DNA from: an uncultured SAR116 cluster alpha proteobacterium
GTDB lineage: Bacteria > Pseudomonadota > Alphaproteobacteria > Puniceispirillales > Puniceispirillaceae
Assembly (NCBI GenBank): GCA_902632595.1
Contig: CACPDC010000004.1
Span: 43,375 to 107,374, forward strand
DNA length: 64,000 nucleotides
Reading direction: 5' to 3'
Of the stretch, positions 49,969 to 58,191 are shown one piece after another. Position numbers and translations under genes: made by a program. The stretch's first letter is position 1. The number at the start of each line of letters is the position of its first letter. The notes beneath the pieces are model-generated. The model ran no database searches, was not told where the DNA came from, and saw only the letters and a list, made by a program, of their open reading frames with translations.

Positions 49969-50922
49969 ATGACTTATGACGATGTAAGAGACAGAAATTT
50001 GTTATCTCCTAATTATCGTGATGTTTTGCGATCACTGTCGAGGGATGAAAAACGCCGCTTAATGACGCTAACCAACCATCACGGTCTCCTTTGGCTCTTT
50101 GCACATTTTGCGGTGATAACGGGGATGGCATGGGCAAATTTTTCTTACACCGGCTTTTTTGGATTGTTGGCGATTGTGGGTCAAGGTATAGGATTATGTT
50201 TTCTTTTTTGTGCAATGCATGAGTCTGGGCATGGCACTGCCTTTAGATCCAAAATCCTCAATAAGCTAGTTACATCATTTACGGGATTACTTTTATTTTT
50301 AGGTCCTCTCTGGTTTCAGTCTTTTCATGCTGCCCATCACCGCCACACCCACGATCCTGCACTTGATCCAGAACTTGCTACTTCAAAGCCAAAAACTTGG
50401 GGACAATATCTTTTTTACCTCACTGGTATAATGATATGGATCTCAAACCTCCGAGCATTGTTATTAAACGCATTAAGAACCCCATCGGACTCTTTCATTC
50501 CTTCATCATCAAGACCCGGAATTAAGAAAGAAGCGCGGCTTATGCTTCTCACCTATATTGTTATCTTTACAGCAGGATTTGTTTTAGCACCTTATTATAT
50601 TTTTCAGTTTTGGCTTTTACCAATTCTGTTAGGCCAACCTTTCCTTAGGTTATTTTTGTTAGCGGAACATGCAGGGTGCCCACATGACCCAGATATGCTG
50701 AAGAACAGTCGAACTACCCGCACCAATCCCGTTGTATTATTCCTATCATGGAACATGCCTTATCACACCGCACATCACAGCTTTCCAGCCGTACCATTTC
50801 ATCAACTGCCGAAGTTTCATCAGCACATCGCTCAACACACAGCTGTAACAGCAGATGGATATTCCGCGTTTCATCGCCAGTATGCGAAGCATCAGCTTAA
50901 TGCTAAAATTTCATCTTTATAA
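49969..50922 (+). CDS. Membrane fatty acid desaturase
   Basis: 317 residues. The three di-iron histidine clusters are present: HESGHG, HAAHHRHTH and HTAHHSFP, spaced over several hydrophobic segments (WLFAHFAVITGMAWANF, IVIFTAGFVLAPYYIF). It should use O2 to introduce a double bond or hydroxyl into an acyl chain at the inner membrane. The substrate and regiospecificity cannot be read; carotenoid hydroxylases or ketolases share this fold. It is the only intact gene between tRNA-Arg and the partial tRNA copy, so it may have been acquired with the islet. No redox partner is adjacent. Confidence 0.85.
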   Translation: MTYDDVRDRNLLSPNYRDVLRSLSRDEKRRLMTLTNHHGLLWLFAHFAVITGMAWANFSYTGFFGLLAIVGQGIGLCFLFCAMHESGHGTAFRSKILNKLVTSFTGLLLFLGPLWFQSFHAAHHRHTHDPALDPELATSKPKTWGQYLFYLTGIMIWISNLRALLLNALRTPSDSFIPSSSRPGIKKEARLMLLTYIVIFTAGFVLAPYYIFQFWLLPILLGQPFLRLFLLAEHAGCPHDPDMLKNSRTTRTNPVVLFLSWNMPYHTAHHSFPAVPFHQLPKFHQHIAQHTAVTADGYSAFHRQYAKHQLNAKISSL

Positions 50923-51073
50923 AGACATTACTAATTTATTACTTCACTAACAAATCCATTACTCACATAAATAAATGTCTTGTGTAATCACGCACTTCAC
51001 CAGCTGTAATAGTAATATTATATTGTCACGATGATTAAAAAAGTCTAAACTGAACAATTAATAAGTTCATAGG

Positions 51074-51120
51074 CCTCCGAAGGCAGAGGTCAGAGGTGAA
51101 AATAGTCTATAATACGCCAT
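51074..51120 (+). repeat. Partial, decayed duplicate of the tRNA-Arg 3' half
   Basis: The first 24 bases (CCTCCGAAGGCAGAGGTCAG and four more) are identical to tRNA-Arg positions 49604-49627. The copy then aligns without gaps to the tRNA 3' end: about 7 of the next 17 bases match, and the final CGCCAT is identical. A displaced tRNA 3' part is the usual remnant of site-specific integration into a tRNA gene (an att site). No integrase is present in the intervening 1.4 kb. Confidence 0.65.
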
Positions 51121-51297
51121 ATTGTGTAATATTTAAGGTCTATTGTAATTATGCAATAAATCACTTCATTTAAGAAGCCGATCTGATTAAGTAAAGGTTC
51201 ATTTTGATAGGAAGTACAAATAACATAGGTAAATCTCGGAATGTTCAAATAAGTGTATCAGATTAGAAAAGTTCTACTTTAAACTAAAAATTTTTTT

Positions 51298-51387
51298 GGA
51301 GAGGTGGCAGAGTGGTTGAATGTGGCGGTCTCGAAAACCGTTGTACGTGCAAGCGTACCGAGGGTTCGAATCCCTCTCTCTCCGCCA
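51298..51387 (+). tRNA. tRNA-Ser (anticodon CGA)
   Basis: A 90-base class II tRNA starting GGAGAGGTGGCAGAGTGGTT, with a long variable arm (GTACGTGCAAGCGTAC hairpin) and encoded CCA. The anticodon stem is GCGGT/ACCGT with loop CTCGAAA, giving CGA (serine). Confidence 0.95.
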
Positions 51388-51872
51388 GAACCGCTTACCT
51401 ATATTGTGTCAGAATAGACCAAATTATATCATAAGTATCTGGTAATATTGTATTTTACCTCTGAAAAAAGGTCTGGCGGCAGATGGCTAATAAAATTTCA
51501 CTATGATTAATAGTCCAGAAAAAATGAGAGACCAAGATGTTTACTCTATAATTTTTTTTTCAGATAAAAGACAAGAAAGCTCATTCTGAACCCAAACTTT
51601 TTATCAAAACATTAATAACGAAAGGTCCAATCACTCGCTTTTTACGTGTAAAATACTGATTATATTTGATTTTATTAAAAAAGTAAATATTTCTTATGAA
51701 ATTAATCCCTCTTTTTTAAATTAAGATACTTTTAGTATTTTTATCAATTTTTTCAATTTGTTAGATAATTTTTTAATTATTTTGATTATGAAAAATCTAA
51801 AATAGTTCTTATTTATTTCTTTTATCTAGTGGTTTAAAATTATTTTATTAAGATTGAAAAGGCGGTTTAAAA
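51388..51872. other. AT-rich gene-free spacer after tRNA-Ser
   Basis: About 485 bases with no credible ORF. It is even more AT-rich than the surroundings, with homopolymer runs around 51550 and 51660-51800. It presumably contains the promoter of the methyltransferase gene. No repeat or att-like copy of tRNA-Ser was found. Confidence 0.45.
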
Positions 51873-52511
51873 GTGCGCTGTACGGTTTGTTATTCTAATA
51901 AAACCAAAATATATGCAGAGATAAAAACAAAAAAATATTGGGAATGTCTCTTCTGTTTTGCGAAATTTCTTGATAGCTCCGATCTCTTATGTGAAGAAGA
52001 TGAATATGCCCATTACTGCACACATCAAAATAAGATAGATGACCCTAATTACCGCAAGTTTCTGTCTAAACTTTCTATACCCCTTAAATGTAATTTGACC
52101 AGCCACAGGATAGGTCTTGATTACGGTTGTGGCCCCGGACCTGCGCTTGCTGTAATGCTAGAAGAAGATGGATTTCAAATGTGCAAATATGACCCCTTCT
52201 TTTTTCCTAATAAAAAGATATTTTCGAAAAAATTTGATTTTATAACGTGTAGCGAAACAGTTGAACATTTTTATAATCCGAACGCTGAATTTGTAATGCT
52301 TGATAAGATACTCAATCCAACAGGTATCATTGCGATTATGACAAATATAATAACTGATGATTTGAATTTCGAAAATTGGTATTATCACCAAGATCCCACC
52401 CACGTTGTTTTCTATACTATGACTACTTTTAAGATTATCGCTCAACAAAGAGGTTGGGAAGTAAAGTTCCCAGCTACCAATGTAGTACTCTTTCGAAAAT
52501 CAAAATTTTGA
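51873..52511 (+). CDS. Zinc-ribbon class I SAM-dependent methyltransferase
   Basis: 212 residues with a GTG start and AAGG upstream. An N-terminal Cys-rich ribbon (MRCTVC and WECLFC) precedes a Rossmann methyltransferase domain. Motif I is GLDYGCGPGPAL and motif II the TCSETVEHF region. HQDPTHVVFYTMTTF near the C-terminus resembles sugar and lipid methyltransferases of surface-polysaccharide islands. The target is unknown. It lies alone in an AT-rich region beside tRNA-Ser and may be acquired. Confidence 0.75.
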   Translation: MRCTVCYSNKTKIYAEIKTKKYWECLFCFAKFLDSSDLLCEEDEYAHYCTHQNKIDDPNYRKFLSKLSIPLKCNLTSHRIGLDYGCGPGPALAVMLEEDGFQMCKYDPFFFPNKKIFSKKFDFITCSETVEHFYNPNAEFVMLDKILNPTGIIAIMTNIITDDLNFENWYYHQDPTHVVFYTMTTFKIIAQQRGWEVKFPATNVVLFRKSKF

Positions 52512-52710
52512 AGTATTAGAATAAAAATTCTCATTCACAATTTGCAAAAAAATTTTTAAGTGAATTGGTTCAAATAAAGATAGATAAGTAAACAGGAGAT
52601 ATATACCTTGTGTCTTTTCACCTGATGGAAATATTGGGATTTAAATAAGAAACGATTTGTATCGGCAAGAAAAACATGACTAGAATTGAATCGGATATAT
52701 TCATAAAAAG

Positions 52711-52760
52711 CTTTCTGGGGGAAAGTAGGCAAAGGGGTGGTTTTCGAACTGCCCTTTTTT
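52711..52760 (+). terminator. Tandem hairpins ending in a T-run (terminator, possible small-RNA end)
   Basis: A short hairpin, CTTTC-TGGGG-GAAAG, is followed by a second with a TTCG loop (AAAGGG.TGGTT / AACTGCCCTTT, one G bulge and two G-T pairs) and then six T residues. It lies about 200 bases after the methyltransferase stop. It may end that transcript or an unannotated small RNA in 52560-52760. Confidence 0.55.
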
Positions 52761-52790
52761 GTGAAACCATTTTTGCGTCACATATATTAA

Positions 52791-52821
52791 TTCAGTACTT
52801 ATATGAGGTGCTCATACTGAA
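52791..52821. repeat. Interrupted inverted repeat
   Basis: TTCAGTA ... TACTGAA with an inner TGAG-GTG-CTCA hairpin and a six-base 5' bulge. It could be a small RNA structure or an operator. It lies about 460 bases before the ABC operon. No function is known. Confidence 0.3.
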
Positions 52822-52948
52822 CACTTAAAATGTATTAGGGCGGTTGAGATATTCATCCCCCGTCAAAATCAAATTTCTGCTTAAAATTTAAAAGAGCATT
52901 TAGATTCCAAAAATATGAACAATTACAAAAATAAAAACGGTTAAAATA

Positions 52949-53143
52949 TTATACCTGTATTTTCGAGGCGCAATTTGTGCATAGCAACTCACCTGTTTCC
53001 AATATTTTCGTATAGAATGGTGGGTTATATTGAACCTGCAATTCGTCATCACAGCCATCACACCCGTATGTATTGTATTGATGGTATGTTCTGCCATCGT
53101 ATATTGTAGCTGTACCCATAATAATTTGAATTTGTTTTTTCAT
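52949..53143 (-). CDS. Small CxxC / CxxC protein (hypothetical)
   Basis: 64 residues with two CxxC pairs (YGCDGCDDELQVQ and LLCTNCASKIQV) about 27 residues apart, suggesting one zinc site. The N-terminus (MKKQIQIIMGTATIYDG) is not a clear signal peptide. The paired CxxC spacing and aromatic residues between them look like a real protein, but the ribosome binding site is weak and the neighbourhood is poor in genes. I do not recognise a named family. Confidence 0.45.
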   Translation of the reverse strand: MKKQIQIIMGTATIYDGRTYHQYNTYGCDGCDDELQVQYNPPFYTKILETGELLCTNCASKIQV

Positions 53144-53282
53144 AGTTCACAACGTTTAACAGTAAAAATTAAATTGAAGGGATTAATTAACATAACTATC
53201 TGCTAAATAGAAAAATTTATTTCACTTTCTGTCTCGGTTTGTTTCTTAGTGCAAAAAAACACTCTCATAGTACTATTGCAAA

Positions 53283-54875
53283 ATGAATGAAAATAAAGTC
53301 TCATCCAATAGGAACAATCAAATAAAAATTAAAGTATGCATGATTAAAAAACCTTTGTTATTAGAAAGTCGCAATATAACCAAATCATTTGGCTCTTTCA
53401 TAGCAAATGACCAAATAAATTTTGATATTTTCGAGGGTGAAATACACGGATTGCTCGGAGAAAACGGGGCCGGTAAATCGACTTTTGTAAAAATGGTTTA
53501 TGGCCTATTAGAACCAAGTGAAGGCGCCTTCTTCTGGAATTCAAAAAAAATATCTATCAAAGGACCACAGGAAGCGAGAAATATTGGCATTGGTATGGTA
53601 TTTCAACATTTTACGTTATTTCCAACGTTAACCGTGATTGAAAATATACAACTAGCACTGAGTGAAAAAATCTCCTCACCAGAATTACGAGAAACAATTA
53701 TCAAAAAATCGGCAGAATTTGGTATCACAGTTGATCCAGATATTTATGTTCGTGATCTTTCGGTTGGAGAGCAGCAACGCGTAGAGGTCTTAAGGTGCCT
53801 TCTTCAAAACCCAAAATTATTGATTATGGATGAACCAACTTCAGTTTTGACTCCGCAGGAAAGCGAACAACTTTTTAGAGTACTAAAAAAACTCTCTAAG
53901 ACTGGGTGTTCGATTCTGTTCATATCTCACAAGCTAAGAGAGGTAAAGGAATTGACGCAGCGGGCTACTATTCTCCGAAGAGGTTGCGTTATAGATACTG
54001 TGGCGAGCTCTGAGGTTTCCACAGAGCAACTCGCAAAGATGATGGTTGGGAGCGACCCTCAGAACGTAAAGCCAAAATCTGTTGTGAATAGCGATGATTA
54101 TCTGGTTAGGATATCCGGATTAAACAGGCCTGCAGATAATCCATTTGCAGCCCCGCTTGAAGATATTAGTCTGTCTGTCAAAGCCGGTCAAATAATCGGT
54201 GTGGCAGGAATTGCGGGAAATGGCCAAAGCGAACTGATGGAAGCACTCACTGGAGAGTGGCGCTCAACTGCAACCGTAGATGTTTTTAATGCTTTTGGAA
54301 CTGACATTAGAAACTACAGCGCGCATGAAAGACGTCAACTTGGAATTGGTTTTCTGCCTGAAGAACGGCATGGTCACTCTGCTGTAACCAACATGAAACT
54401 TACTGAAAATACTCTTTTAACCCACCACAATAATCCTGTAATACAAAAATTTGCCATAGTTCAGAACGAAACGCTTGAAAATCTAACTGATGAAATTGTT
54501 CATAATTTTGATGTAAGAACCCCCTTTCAAAACCCATTAGCAAGCTCTCTATCTGGAGGAAATTTGCAAAAGTTCGTAGTCGGAAGAGAGATTATTAAAA
54601 AACCTCGCGTTTTTTTTGTTGCTCAGCCAACTTGGGGTGTTGATATTGGTGCCACAAAATTTATCCGAAATGCTTTGATAGATCTTGCTAATAACGGTTG
54701 TGGAATTATAGTAATTTCACAAGATTTAGAGGAATTGTTCGAACTCTCTGATGAAATTTGCGTATTATTTAGGGGCAAACTCTCCGAGAGCATGCCGCTA
54801 AAAGAGCTTGACTCAGAAAAAATTGGCATGCTGATGGGTGGAGAATTTTCACCTCATTTCCAACGAGGACAATAA
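53283..54875 (+). CDS. Nucleoside/purine ABC transporter ATP-binding protein (two NBDs)
   Basis: 530 residues with two fused ATPase domains, as in RbsA/YufO-type importers. The first has GENGAGKSTFVKM, DLSVGEQQRVEVL and LLIMDEPTSVLTP. The second has GNGQSELMEAL, SLSGGNLQKFVVGRE and VFFVAQPTWGVD, where Gln replaces the usual catalytic Glu, as often in this family. It powers the two permeases encoded next. The true start could be ATG 53340 (MIKKPLLLESRN). The BMP gene downstream indicates nucleoside or purine uptake. Confidence 0.88.
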   Translation: MNENKVSSNRNNQIKIKVCMIKKPLLLESRNITKSFGSFIANDQINFDIFEGEIHGLLGENGAGKSTFVKMVYGLLEPSEGAFFWNSKKISIKGPQEARNIGIGMVFQHFTLFPTLTVIENIQLALSEKISSPELRETIIKKSAEFGITVDPDIYVRDLSVGEQQRVEVLRCLLQNPKLLIMDEPTSVLTPQESEQLFRVLKKLSKTGCSILFISHKLREVKELTQRATILRRGCVIDTVASSEVSTEQLAKMMVGSDPQNVKPKSVVNSDDYLVRISGLNRPADNPFAAPLEDISLSVKAGQIIGVAGIAGNGQSELMEALTGEWRSTATVDVFNAFGTDIRNYSAHERRQLGIGFLPEERHGHSAVTNMKLTENTLLTHHNNPVIQKFAIVQNETLENLTDEIVHNFDVRTPFQNPLASSLSGGNLQKFVVGREIIKKPRVFFVAQPTWGVDIGATKFIRNALIDLANNGCGIIVISQDLEELFELSDEICVLFRGKLSESMPLKELDSEKIGMLMGGEFSPHFQRGQ

Positions 54876-54878
54876 TTC

Positions 54879-55973
54879 ATGTTTTATTTGGTGCCTAGGA
54901 ACGAAATACCCCTTAGCTTTAGGATAACCATCCCAATAATATCTGTAGTTTTAACAATTATCTGCGGTTTTTTTATTTTTAGTGTTTTAGGCTACGAACC
55001 TGATAAGGCACTTTATCATTTTTTTATATCTCCTCTTTCTCGTGTAGATAAAATAGCAGATCTATTTGTAAAAGCTTGTCCATTAATGATAATAGGTACG
55101 GGTCTGGTACTCTGTTTCAGGGCAAATATCTGGAACATTGGAGCTGAGGGACAGTTAATCATGGGAGCTATTTTTGCGGGCGCGCTCGCACTCTACTTTC
55201 CAAACACTCAATCTATTTGGTTATTACCTTTTATGGCTATTTTAGCATTTTTAGGCGGTGCTTTCTGGGCATTAATTCCCGCACTCCTAAAGATAAAACT
55301 TCGGACGAATGAGATTTTGGTAACACTAATGCTAACTTATGTAGCTAGTTTGTTCTTAGATTGGTTAGTCAGAGGGCCGTGGCGGAGCCCAACATCATTT
55401 GGATTTCCATTAACAGCATATTATCCTGATGTTGGTTTAATATCTAAGATTTACTTTCCAGGAATTGGATATATCAGTCAACTTCATTGGGGCGTCATTA
55501 TGGCTATTTTAATATGTCTATTTTGCTGGTTTACTATGGAGAAAACAATCTTTGGCTTCCAATTTAAACTCATTGGAGATAGTCCTAAGGCCCTCCGTTT
55601 TTCTGGCTTCAATGAATCAAACACAACTTTATCAATATTTATCATTTCAGGAGGGCTCGCGGGGTTAGCAGGTATGATAGAAGTATCTGCAAATATTGGT
55701 CAGCTGCAACCAAACATCTCCTTTGGCTATGGCTTTACAGCGATTATCGTTGCCTTTCTCGCTCGCTTGAACCCTGCTGCTGTTATTATATCAGCTTTAT
55801 TGATCGCTTTAATTGAAGTAGGAGGAGATTCCGCTCAAATTGCTTTGGCTATTCCAAAAGTTGTAACTGGAGTATTTAAGGGGATACTATTATTTTTCCT
55901 TTTAGCAGGCGAAACATTAACAAAATATGAGATCAAATATAATTTTAACTTGCAAAGTAAAACCAATGATTGA
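54879..55973 (+). CDS. Nucleoside-type ABC transporter permease 1
   Basis: 364 residues with about ten hydrophobic segments. Family features include FRANIWNIGAEGQLIMGA and RTNEILVTLMLTYVA, typical of the BMP-type (BPD_transp_2) permeases. It starts four bases after the ATPase stop with GAGG upstream and overlaps the next permease by eight bases, so the genes are coupled. Confidence 0.9.
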   Translation: MFYLVPRNEIPLSFRITIPIISVVLTIICGFFIFSVLGYEPDKALYHFFISPLSRVDKIADLFVKACPLMIIGTGLVLCFRANIWNIGAEGQLIMGAIFAGALALYFPNTQSIWLLPFMAILAFLGGAFWALIPALLKIKLRTNEILVTLMLTYVASLFLDWLVRGPWRSPTSFGFPLTAYYPDVGLISKIYFPGIGYISQLHWGVIMAILICLFCWFTMEKTIFGFQFKLIGDSPKALRFSGFNESNTTLSIFIISGGLAGLAGMIEVSANIGQLQPNISFGYGFTAIIVAFLARLNPAAVIISALLIALIEVGGDSAQIALAIPKVVTGVFKGILLFFLLAGETLTKYEIKYNFNLQSKTND

Positions 55974-56874
55974 TGCACTCATCCTGACTATTCTCATGAC
56001 GTCGGTGCCTTTAATTCTAGCTGCTACTGGTGAACTAGTTGTCGAACGAAGTGGTGTTTTAAATCTTGGTCTTGAGGGTATGATGCTTATGGGAGCAGTA
56101 TCTGCTTTTGCTCTAACATATACTTCTGGAAGTTTGCTCGTTGGGTTGCTGGCAGGTGTTATTTCTGGCTGCCTCACAGCAGCAATTTTCGGCTTCTTTG
56201 TATTGGGGTTAGCCACAAATCAGGTCGCTACTGGTCTGGCATTGACAATTTTTGGAACGGGTCTGTCCGGATTAATTGGCTCTGATTTTGTAGGCAAAGC
56301 GGTTACGGGTCTGCCAATACTATTTCCAGAGTCCTTCAGTAATATTCCATTCATAGGAGTGTTTTTTGCTCTGGATATTATTGCCTACCTATCAGTTTTA
56401 ATTGTATTTATCGTATGGATATTTCTATTTAAAACTAAATATGGTTTGATTCTTCGGGCTTCAGGAATAAGCCATACCAGCTCACATTCCCTAGGTTACA
56501 AAGTTTTGACGGTAAGATGGTGCGCTGTTTTATTTGGTGGTATGATGGCTGGCCTAGCAGGCGCATATCTGCCATTAATGTTAACACCTCACTGGTCTGA
56601 GGGTATGACAAGCGGGCGCGGTTGGATCGCTCTAGCCCTTGTTGTTTTTGCATCTTGGATGCCATCTAGAATTATTTATGGAGCAGTATTGTTTGGTGCA
56701 ATCACTATAATGCAGCTGGCAGGTCAAGCTCGAGGTTGGACTATTCCACCTCAGTTTTTGTCATCTTTACCTTATATTGCTACCATTTTTGTACTTGTTT
56801 TAATTTCTAGCAGGGGATCAGCAAAATATTTGGCACCATCCGATTTAACCCGACCTTTTATTGCTTCAAAATAA
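55966..56874 (+). CDS. Nucleoside-type ABC transporter permease 2
   Basis: About 302 residues from the ATG at 55966, overlapping the upstream stop (ATGATTGA). The earlier track start is not family-like. It carries ERSGVLNLGLEGMMLMGA and VATGLALTIFGTGLSG, the second-permease signature of BMP-type importers. It forms the membrane channel with permease 1. Confidence 0.9.
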   Translation: MIDALILTILMTSVPLILAATGELVVERSGVLNLGLEGMMLMGAVSAFALTYTSGSLLVGLLAGVISGCLTAAIFGFFVLGLATNQVATGLALTIFGTGLSGLIGSDFVGKAVTGLPILFPESFSNIPFIGVFFALDIIAYLSVLIVFIVWIFLFKTKYGLILRASGISHTSSHSLGYKVLTVRWCAVLFGGMMAGLAGAYLPLMLTPHWSEGMTSGRGWIALALVVFASWMPSRIIYGAVLFGAITIMQLAGQARGWTIPPQFLSSLPYIATIFVLVLISSRGSAKYLAPSDLTRPFIASK

Positions 56875-57002
56875 TCGGAAAAATATGTATCGATCTGAAT
56901 ATTAAGCAATATTACGAAAGTATATTTTAATTGATTTACCGACTGGCTTTTTTTTCTTATTATGAGGTAAAATATAATCTTTATTAACTCGAGGTTTAAA
57001 TA

Positions 57003-58124
57003 ATGAAAAATAATAGATTTATAGTATTAGCTGGATTATTAGCGATAGTTGCTGTCGTTTACTATTTTGCTACAAACGTTGATCAAGTAGACGAAGAAGA
57101 TGCAAAAATGAAAGTTGCTTTTGTCTATCTTACTAATCCCGGTGACCATGGATGGACATATGCTCATGAAGTAGGTCGCTTGCAAGTTCAAGAACACTTT
57201 GGCGACAAGGTTGAGACATCATATGTTGAAAATGTGCCAGAGGGACCAGACGCAACTCGTGTAATTCGTGAGCTTGCGCAAAACGGTAATGATATGATTT
57301 TCACCACTTCCTTTGGATACATGGAACCAACTCTGAAAGTTGCTAAAGAATTTCCAAACATCAAATTTGATCACATCACCGGTTATATGCGTGCTGAAAA
57401 TATGGCTACCGGTAACATCCGTTTTTATGAAGGACGATATGTTCAGGGAGTAGTTGCAGGGCTAACGACTAAATCAAACAAAATTGGCTATGTAGCAGCA
57501 TTTCCGATCCCAGAAGTTATTCAAGGTATAAATTCGTTTGCTCAGGGATTAAAAAGTGTAAATAAAGACGCAACCATTTCAGTTGTCTGGGCAAATACTT
57601 GGTACGACCCAGTAAAAGAAGGTGATGCAGCGAAAGTATTAATTGCAGAAGGTGCTGATGTGTTAGCACAACACACTGATAGTCCATCAATGTTACAAAC
57701 TGCAGAAAAGGCGGGTGTACATGGCTTTGGACAATCTTCAGATATGCATGAATTTGCGCCGAGCGCTCAGCTATTTGCCTCCGTAAATAACTGGGGTCCC
57801 TATTACATTGCTCAGATTGAAAAAGCTATGGATGGCTCTTGGACCACAGGTGAAGGGCCAGACCATTGGGCAGGAAACACTTGGAAGGGACTGAGCGACG
57901 ACTTTCTTGTTTTGAGTGATTTTAAAAATATGCCCTCTAGTGTGGCCAAAGCAGCGCAAGATGCCCGAGATGGGATTGCAGACGGAAGTATTAATATTTT
58001 TTCTGGACCAATGATGGATAACGAAGGCAACCAAATACTTGCTAGCGGTGAGGTTCTAGATGATGCAGGTCTTTGGGCCATGAATTACTATGTCGATGGA
58101 GTAATTGGCAAAATCCCAAATTAA
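57003..58124 (+). CDS. BMP-family substrate-binding protein (nucleoside/purine ABC transporter)
   Basis: 373 residues. The N-terminal hydrophobic stretch (RFIVLAGLLAIVAVVYYFAT) is followed by a PnrA/BMP fold with VAFVYLTNPGDHGWTY, TTSFGYMEPTL, IGYVAAFPIPEVI and AQHTDSPSML. Unlike many relatives there is no lipobox Cys, and no obvious AxA site, so it may stay membrane-anchored. Relatives bind purine nucleosides or bases. It comes last in the transporter group, 128 bases after the permease, with its own strong ribosome binding site (CGAGG). Confidence 0.9.
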   Translation: MKNNRFIVLAGLLAIVAVVYYFATNVDQVDEEDAKMKVAFVYLTNPGDHGWTYAHEVGRLQVQEHFGDKVETSYVENVPEGPDATRVIRELAQNGNDMIFTTSFGYMEPTLKVAKEFPNIKFDHITGYMRAENMATGNIRFYEGRYVQGVVAGLTTKSNKIGYVAAFPIPEVIQGINSFAQGLKSVNKDATISVVWANTWYDPVKEGDAAKVLIAEGADVLAQHTDSPSMLQTAEKAGVHGFGQSSDMHEFAPSAQLFASVNNWGPYYIAQIEKAMDGSWTTGEGPDHWAGNTWKGLSDDFLVLSDFKNMPSSVAKAAQDARDGIADGSINIFSGPMMDNEGNQILASGEVLDDAGLWAMNYYVDGVIGKIPN

Positions 58125-58135
58125 AATTAAAACAT

Positions 58136-58170
58136 TTTTCGGAGGAGAAAAAACTTTTTTCCTCCGAAAG
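58136..58170 (+). other. Strong intercistronic hairpin after the BMP gene
   Basis: A continuous 16-bp stem (TTTTCGGAGGAGAAAA paired with TTTTTTCCTCCGAAAG, with G-U pairs) around a three-base loop. The 3' side is not followed by a T-run, so it is not a classical terminator on the plus strand. It could protect the BMP mRNA 3' end so binding protein is made in excess over the deaminase, or cause partial termination. Confidence 0.6.
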
Positions 58171-58191
58171 ATTGTGGAATGAAATAAGTTC

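Noticed and set aside
52900-53097. Second overlapping 65-codon minus-strand ORF beside the CxxC protein
   Set aside because: Lies in another frame of the better-supported 52949-53143 ORF and has no motif.
52512-53282. Purine riboswitch upstream of the nucleoside transporter
   Set aside because: The hairpins present do not show the three-way-junction core of purine riboswitches.
54500-54700. Degenerate second Walker B in the transporter ATPase as a defect
   Set aside because: Gln in place of Glu is common in the second domain of this two-NBD family, so it is not evidence of inactivation.
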